The notes beneath the pieces were generated by a model. That model ran no database searches. It worked only from the letters and a program-made list of their open reading frames with translations, and was not told the origin of the DNA. From NCBI GenBank assembly GCA_035315685.1, contig DATFXR010000668.1, positions 1 through 17,308 on the forward strand: a DNA stretch of 17,308 nucleotides, written 5' to 3'. This DNA comes from QHWK01 sp035315685 (GTDB taxonomy: Bacteria > Acidobacteriota > Vicinamibacteria > Vicinamibacterales > CAVVIG01). Each line of letters opens with the position of its first letter. The stretch's first letter is position 1. A program made the translations under genes and the position numbers. Shown here piece by piece: positions 13,185 to 17,308 of the stretch.

Positions 13185-14432
13185 ATGTCGCGGCTGCGCG
13201 GCATCGTCGTCGTTGCGCTCTCGACCGCCGGCGCGCTGGTGGTGTCAGTGACGTACCTGGCAGGGGCCTGGCAGGTGTCCGACACCAGTCGGAGCCCGGT
13301 TCTCGTCCTGGTCTCGTTCGATGGCTGGCGCTGGGACTACATCGATCGCTATCCGACGCCGAACCTCCGCGCGCTCGCCGAGCGGGGCGCGCGCGCTGAA
13401 CGGCTCGTCCCGTCGTTCCCGCCGCTCACCTTTCCGAATCACTACACGATCGTCACCGGCCTCTACCCGGAACACCATGGCATCGTCGCAAACCGGATGC
13501 GCGATCCGGCGATACATGATCGCTTCACCATGGCGTCGGAGACTGCCAGGGACGCAATCTGGTGGCACGGCGAACCCGTGTGGGTCACGGCGATCCGCCA
13601 GGGCCGCCGCGCGGCGACGATGTTCTGGCCCGGAACCGAGGCGCCGATCGACGGCGTGCGACCGACCTTCTGGAAGCCGTACGACAAAGGCGTGGCGACA
13701 ACGGCGCGCGTCGACCAGTCGCTCGCATGGCTTGCGCTGTCGGAACCCGAGCGCCCGTCGTTCGTCAGCCTGTACTTCGACGAGGTCGATTCCGCGTCCC
13801 ATGACGCGGGAATCGACTCGCCCGAGTTCACGGCAGCGATCGGTCATCTCGACGCGGCGCTCGGCCTGCTCGTCGACGGCGTTTCGCGGCTCGGACTCGC
13901 GGACCGCACGACGATCGTCGTCGTCTCCGATCACGGCATGACGCCGCTGTCGGCCGACCGCGTAATCGTGCTCGACGACTACGTCGATACCGCGACGCTC
14001 GACATCTTCGAGACCGGCGGCTTGCTGGCGCTCGCGCCGAAGAACGGCGACGTCGACGCGGTCTTCACCCGTCTTCACGGCAAGCACCCGGCGCTGGCGG
14101 TCTACCGCCGCGGCGACGTACCGGCGCGCCTTCACTATCGCCACAACGCGCGCATCGCACCGATCGTGGCAATCCCGACAGACGGCTGGTACGTGACCAC
14201 GCGAGCAAATCGCGACGAGCGGCCGACGCAGAAGGCGACGCACGGATACGATCCGCGCGATCGATCGATGAGCGGGCTGTTCGTCGCCGCTGGACCGGGC
14301 GTCGCGCGCGGCCTCGTCGTGCCGCCATTCGAGAATGTCGAGATCTACAACTTCCTCTGCAGCGTGCTTCGCATCACACCGGCAAAGAACGACGGCAGCA
14401 TGCGGCTCGTTCGCCAGCTGGCGCGCGACTGA
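13185..14432 (+). CDS. Alkaline-phosphatase-superfamily nucleotide pyrophosphatase/phosphodiesterase (NPP type)
   Basis: 415 residues with an N-terminal signal/anchor helix (IVVVALSTAGALVVSVTYLA). NPP-family active-site residues are all visible: Asp46 (VSFDGWRWDY), nucleophile Thr82 in PPLTFPNHYTIVTGLYPEHHG, Asp202 and His206 (YFDEVDSASHDAG), Asp249-His250 (VVSDHGM) and His353 (THGYDP), together a two-zinc site. Such enzymes hydrolyse phosphodiester or pyrophosphate bonds of nucleotides or lipids outside the cytoplasm; the substrate is not predictable here. It is the last gene of the plus-strand operon, 2 bases after the previous stop, and is followed by a hairpin repeat before the convergent acylase-like gene. 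Confidence 0.93.
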   Translation: MSRLRGIVVVALSTAGALVVSVTYLAGAWQVSDTSRSPVLVLVSFDGWRWDYIDRYPTPNLRALAERGARAERLVPSFPPLTFPNHYTIVTGLYPEHHGIVANRMRDPAIHDRFTMASETARDAIWWHGEPVWVTAIRQGRRAATMFWPGTEAPIDGVRPTFWKPYDKGVATTARVDQSLAWLALSEPERPSFVSLYFDEVDSASHDAGIDSPEFTAAIGHLDAALGLLVDGVSRLGLADRTTIVVVSDHGMTPLSADRVIVLDDYVDTATLDIFETGGLLALAPKNGDVDAVFTRLHGKHPALAVYRRGDVPARLHYRHNARIAPIVAIPTDGWYVTTRANRDERPTQKATHGYDPRDRSMSGLFVAAGPGVARGLVVPPFENVEIYNFLCSVLRITPAKNDGSMRLVRQLARD

Positions 14433-14440
14433 CCTGCTGC

Positions 14441-14530
14441 GCCGACGAACGCACGAAGCTCACGAAGACACGCGAAAACTAGTCTTATGTAAGACCAAAT
14501 TGACCTTCGAGTCTTCGTGTCTTCGTCGGC
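14441..14530. repeat. CACGAAG-type inverted repeat with inner hairpin
   Basis: The left arm 14441-14476 (GCCGACGAACGCACGAAG plus further CACGAAGA units) and right arm 14506-14530 are inverted, imperfect copies. The loop holds a separate perfect hairpin, GTCTTA-TG-TAAGAC (14482-14495). It occupies nearly all of the 102-base gap between two convergent genes, the same placement as the 8668-8710 element. It may serve as a two-way transcription end; this is inferred from position. Confidence 0.88.
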
Positions 14531-14534
14531 GCCT

Positions 14535-16433
14535 TCAACGTCGGCCGTACTGCGGCGGCTGCAGGATCAACGTCGATTCGGCGTTGGCTTCGACGGCGCG
14601 GTCGGTAAACGGCAGCAGGATTGATTCGCCCGTCGACCAGAGGCGCGCCAGGTCGGCGTAGTGCGCGCTGTCCGGATGCTCCGACTGGCCCGGCGCGTTC
14701 ATCACGGTCGAGCGATCCCAGTCGGCGGTGTCGAACGCGATCGTGAACGGCGGGGTTCGTCCCGGCACCGGCGTCAGCGGACCGACGTCGAAGCGATGCC
14801 GGGCCGCCGGCGTCACGCTCAACACGTGGGTGAACAGCACGGGAATGCTGGACGCGCGGTCTGGTTGCGTCGAATCGGCGATCGCGTTGACGATCAGGAC
14901 GCGCGGGTCCTGCTCGCCGCGGCGCAGCTCGCGCAGCAGCATCTCGACGCGCTCGGACGGCGCATGCGTCAGCCGGACGATCGGCGAGTCCGCCGGCGCC
15001 CGCGCCGGCCGCTCGAAGCCGGTCCACTCGTACGCGCCGCCCCAGCCGGGTACCGGCAGCGCACCGCTCCACCCGCGCCGGACCGGAACCACGCCAGCGA
15101 TTTGCGTACCACGGTCGCCGGCCACATCGTCGTAGGCGACGCGCCGCGGCGGCATGCGCCAGCCTTCGATCGCGGCTCGAATCTCGGCGGACGAGGCCGC
15201 CCGGTCGAGCGACAGCCCGGCGAGGTTCGTCGACGCGCCGGGCTCGATGCCGCTCCATCGCACGACGAATGCGAGATGCCGCACGCGATCGACGGCGAGG
15301 ACGACGCCGTGGCGGGTGAACTCGCGGTCGAACGAAAACGGGTCGGCGCGCCGCCGCAGGCGGAGTGTGTCGCTCACCATCGTCGTCGGAACCCAGCGGT
15401 CGTTCTCCTCCACTTCGTGATCGTTCGCCGGGTTCAGCCGCTCGACGTAGACGTCCTGCGTGTCAGCGTGAATCGGCTCGAAGGTCCAGGCGACACCGCT
15501 GTTGTGTCCAGCCTCGACGCCGGGCAGCCACGGACTGGTTGCGCCGATCACGTTCCAGCCTGGCGCGTTGAGGTGAACGAGATACCGGCGCGACGGTGCA
15601 TCGAGCACCCGCGCATCGAGCGGCACGTCGGCCTGCGATCGCACGCTGCCGCGGTCCGGGACCTGGCGCGCGAGCGCGAGGAAGAACGGCGGCGCGCCGA
15701 CGCTGCGGATCGCGTCCGCGACGACCGCGTTGATCGCCGACGCGTCGAGGCCGCTGGACAGGCTGCCGAGCGCACCGCCAGGAACGATCGCCGCGGCGCG
15801 GCTGGCGCCGAGCAGGTCGACCAGCCGCGCACGCAGTACTTCCTCGAGCGCATCCGAGCTCGCCGCGAACGCATCGGTGCGGTTCAGCAGATCGTCGGCG
15901 GCCCAGAGCTCTGGCGTCCACCCGGCGAGGACGAACGGTTCGGGCAGCCGGCCGCGCACGTTCGCGAGGTAGGTGTTGATGCCGCGTACGAATGCGCCGG
16001 CGATCGCTGCGGCATCGGGTCCGTAGAGCGGCCATTCAGAAGCCGGGGCAACGCGCGCCTGGATCCGGCGCGTCATCGCGTCGCGCTCGGCAAAGTTCGG
16101 CCCGAGCACTTCGGCGAGACGGCCCTGCACCGATCGACGCCACAGGTCCATCTGGAACAGGCGATCCTGTGCCTGAACGAAGCCTTGCGCGAAGAACAGG
16201 TCGTCGCGATTCTGCGCGTAGATATGCGGGATGCCAGCGCGATCGCGGATGACGCGGACCGGAGCGGACAGGCCGTACACGTCGAGGCTGCCGGAGAGTG
16301 GCGGCGCCGTCGGCGGCGGACCCGGCGCTTCGGCGCGACCGCACGCCGCGTGACACAGGGTCAGCAGCGCCGCGATCGCGACCGCCGCCGCGCACTGAGA
16401 GCGGCCGCGGGCGTTTGGTTCTAGACTGGGCAC
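14535..16433 (-). CDS. Penicillin-acylase-family (S45) protein, probably catalytically inactive
   Basis: 632 residues from GTG 16433. The N-terminus has a hydrophobic signal (CAAAVAIAALLTLCHAACG), possibly a lipoprotein with Cys31 though the lipobox is poor. Family landmarks are clear: VRVIRDRAGIPHIYAQN, DDLFFAQGFVQAQDRLFQMD, HLNAPGWNVIGATSPWLPGVEAGHNSGVAW, QDVYVERLNP, PVPGWGGAYEWTGF and the C-terminal NAPGQSEHPDSAHYADLARLW. However, the autoprocessing motif SNNW is absent (S263 is followed by VRSQADVPLDARVL), the NDPH segment just after it is absent, and the later TAN region with the oxyanion-hole Asn reads LTHAP (His490). The protein is also short for the family (often 750 or more). The frame is intact, so this looks like a pseudoenzyme. 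It is convergent with the NPP gene, and its start abuts the DinB gene. Confidence 0.85.
   Translation of the reverse strand: MPSLEPNARGRSQCAAAVAIAALLTLCHAACGRAEAPGPPPTAPPLSGSLDVYGLSAPVRVIRDRAGIPHIYAQNRDDLFFAQGFVQAQDRLFQMDLWRRSVQGRLAEVLGPNFAERDAMTRRIQARVAPASEWPLYGPDAAAIAGAFVRGINTYLANVRGRLPEPFVLAGWTPELWAADDLLNRTDAFAASSDALEEVLRARLVDLLGASRAAAIVPGGALGSLSSGLDASAINAVVADAIRSVGAPPFFLALARQVPDRGSVRSQADVPLDARVLDAPSRRYLVHLNAPGWNVIGATSPWLPGVEAGHNSGVAWTFEPIHADTQDVYVERLNPANDHEVEENDRWVPTTMVSDTLRLRRRADPFSFDREFTRHGVVLAVDRVRHLAFVVRWSGIEPGASTNLAGLSLDRAASSAEIRAAIEGWRMPPRRVAYDDVAGDRGTQIAGVVPVRRGWSGALPVPGWGGAYEWTGFERPARAPADSPIVRLTHAPSERVEMLLRELRRGEQDPRVLIVNAIADSTQPDRASSIPVLFTHVLSVTPAARHRFDVGPLTPVPGRTPPFTIAFDTADWDRSTVMNAPGQSEHPDSAHYADLARLWSTGESILLPFTDRAVEANAESTLILQPPQYGRR
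16422..16427 (+). promoter_or_regulatory. -10-like TAGACT before the DinB gene
   Basis: TAGACT fits TANNNT and lies 6 bases before ATG 16434, inside the first codons of the opposite-strand acylase-like gene. The spacing predicts a leaderless transcript. No ribosome binding site is present. Confidence 0.4.
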
Positions 16434-16928
16434 ATGAGCATCAAAGATGGCCTGCTGGCCGACTTCGATCATGAGATGGGCACGACGCGACGGCTGCTCG
16501 AGCGGCTCCCGGACGATCGGCTCTCGTGGAAACCGCACCCGCGTTCGATGACGCTTGGCGGCCTCGCAACGCACGTCAGCAACATTCCGAATTGGGGCGG
16601 GATCATCCTCAACGAGGCATCGTTCGACCTCGCCACCGCGCCGCCGCCGCGAACAGAGAAGACCTCGCGGGCTGACATTCTCGCCGAGTTCGACGGCGTC
16701 TGCCAGAGGACGCGAGCCTCGATGGACAAGAGCGACGGGGAGTATCAGTCGCTGTGGACGCTGAAGCGCGGCGGGCAGCAGGTGTTCTCGGTGCCGCGCG
16801 TCGCAGCGTTCCGCAGCTTCGTCCTGCATCACATCATTCATCACCGAGGTCAGTTGAGTGTCTACCTGCGGATGAATGACGTGCCGGTGCCGGCGATCTA
16901 CGGACCTTCGGCGGACGAAGGCGCGTGA
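16434..16928 (+). CDS. DinB-family putative metal-dependent protein
   Basis: 164 residues, the usual DinB/YfiT length. The four-helix bundle has the expected metal-binding histidine triad: His47 (LATHVSNIPNW) plus His133 and His137 in FVLHHIIHHRGQLSVYLR. The N-terminus DGLLADFDHEMGTTRRLLERLP and the LSWKPHPRSMTLGGLA segment are typical. Family members include bacillithiol and mycothiol transferases and many damage- or stress-linked proteins of unknown activity; the thiol substrate cannot be named here. The ATG directly abuts the GTG start of the divergent acylase-like gene with zero intervening bases. The stop at 16928 is followed by about 190 bases of repeats before the next gene's end. Confidence 0.92.
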   Translation: MSIKDGLLADFDHEMGTTRRLLERLPDDRLSWKPHPRSMTLGGLATHVSNIPNWGGIILNEASFDLATAPPPRTEKTSRADILAEFDGVCQRTRASMDKSDGEYQSLWTLKRGGQQVFSVPRVAAFRSFVLHHIIHHRGQLSVYLRMNDVPVPAIYGPSADEGA

Positions 16929-16955
16929 AGGCGGCGGCTGCATTGAGCGCGCCGT

Positions 16956-17115
16956 GGGACGGATGGGGCGGATAGGGCGGGTAGGTCGGGCGGCCACGCA
17001 ATCAGTACGGTGTGGGCAAAACCGTTGGTCCTGACTCGCGTTTCATCTGACCGTCGCGACGCACGAGTCTTTTCCCGACCGGCCTGACCGACCCGACTTA
17101 CTCTCCCACCCGGCC
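16956..17115. repeat. Nine-base-unit G-rich/C-rich inverted repeat
   Basis: The left part 16956-16993 has units GGACGGATG, GGGCGGATA, GGGCGGGTA, GGTCGGGCGG. The right part 17074-17115 has CCCGACCGG, CCTGACCGA, CCCGACTTA, CTCTCCCACC, a degenerate inverted counterpart. In between, ACGGT (17007-17011) and ACCGT (17021-17025) can pair. This fills the gene-free stretch 16929-17122 between convergent DinB and acylase genes; I see no coding region in it. Confidence 0.75.
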
Positions 17116-17122
17116 GGCGCGA

Positions 17123-17308
17123 CTACCGGCCTGCCGTGACGCCGGCGCGAGCCGGCGTCAGCGCGGTCCGCTCCTCTGTCACTGACTCCACCTTCTCCCT
17201 CGTGTAGAAGATCGGGAAGTACTTGCCGCGCGACCAGAGCTCGAACAGATCGCGGTAGTGCGGGTTCGCCGGATCGCCCGACTGGCCGGGATTGTTCAAG
17301 CCGACCGA
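17123..17308 (-). CDS. Second penicillin-acylase-family protein, C-terminal fragment
   Basis: Sixty-one codons and a TAG stop are visible; the rest lies beyond the window. SVGLNNPGQSGDPANPHYRD followed by LFELWSRGKYFPIFYTREKVES is the standard C-terminus of penicillin-acylase (S45) Ntn-hydrolases. It aligns with the end of the acylase-like protein encoded at 14535-16433 (NAPGQSEHPDSAHYADLARLW), so the two are paralogues on the same strand flanking the DinB gene. Its last residues (LTPARAGV) are encoded by a perfect hairpin. Members hydrolyse acyl-amides in the periplasm. Whether this copy keeps the catalytic Ser and Asn cannot be seen here. Confidence 0.9.
   Translation of the reverse strand, partial: SVGLNNPGQSGDPANPHYRDLFELWSRGKYFPIFYTREKVESVTEERTALTPARAGVTAGR
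17137..17160. repeat. Perfect 10-base-stem hairpin inside the acylase C-terminal codons
   Basis: TGACGCCGGC (17137-17146) and GCCGGCGTCA (17151-17160) are perfectly complementary around a GCGA loop. It is translated as LTPARAGV and lies 11 bases before the TAG stop (read on the minus strand). It may be a palindromic repeat captured by the end of the gene, or a transcription-ending stem; no T tract follows. Confidence 0.8.

Noticed and set aside
14661..16424. A 587-codon plus-strand frame over the acylase-like gene
   Set aside because: The minus-strand frame has clear S45 landmarks; the plus-strand product is Arg-rich with no family features.
16434..16997. Upstream extension of the acylase-like frame beyond GTG 16433
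   Set aside because: The extension is antisense to the well-supported DinB gene and would place the signal peptide deep inside the protein.

Overview
The window is GC-rich chromosomal DNA, probably from an acidobacterium of the Vicinamibacterales type or a close relative. This placement is an inference from gene content (a CUAEP-tailed radical SAM selenoprotein, a WD40-like propeller fused to an amidohydrolase, penicillin-acylase paralogues, a diheme cytochrome fused to a PH domain) and from many short palindromic repeats of a kind I associate with that group. No rRNA, tRNA, CRISPR, transposase, integrase or phage gene is visible.

Left part (1-3185, minus strand). A three-gene cluster reads right to left: a B12-binding/radical SAM protein, an ATP-grasp ligase-like protein, and YggX (iron trafficking/oxidative damage protection, cut by the window edge). 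The radical SAM gene is the most notable object here. Its apparent stop TGA (1794-1796) is very probably a selenocysteine codon. Translation then continues Cys-Sec-Ala-Glu-Pro plus eight residues to a TAG at 1758-1760, and a SECIS-like hairpin follows the TGA.

Middle part (3218-9698). A POT-family peptide transporter diverges from the selenoprotein gene across 32 bases. It is followed by a stand-alone LigD-type 3'-phosphoesterase domain protein and a 994-residue secreted propeller-amidohydrolase. YvcK (UDP-sugar-binding morphogenesis/gluconeogenesis factor) lies convergent to these.

Right part (9730-14432, plus strand). A tight six-gene operon with 4-base overlaps or gaps of 10 bases or fewer encodes an uncharacterised protein, a TPM-domain protein, LemA, a PH-domain/diheme cytochrome c fusion, a small conserved hypothetical and a nucleotide pyrophosphatase/phosphodiesterase-type enzyme. 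A penicillin-acylase-family protein that seems to have lost its catalytic motifs follows on the minus strand. Next come a DinB-family protein on the plus strand and, at the edge, the C-terminus of a second penicillin acylase.

Two signals run through the window. First, several sequence families of short-unit (7-9 base) degenerate repeats arranged as inverted repeats sit between genes and, in three places, in frame inside protein linkers. Second, many genes outside operon junctions have an AT-rich TANNNT hexamer only 6-12 bases before the start codon and no clear ribosome binding site, which suggests leaderless transcripts.
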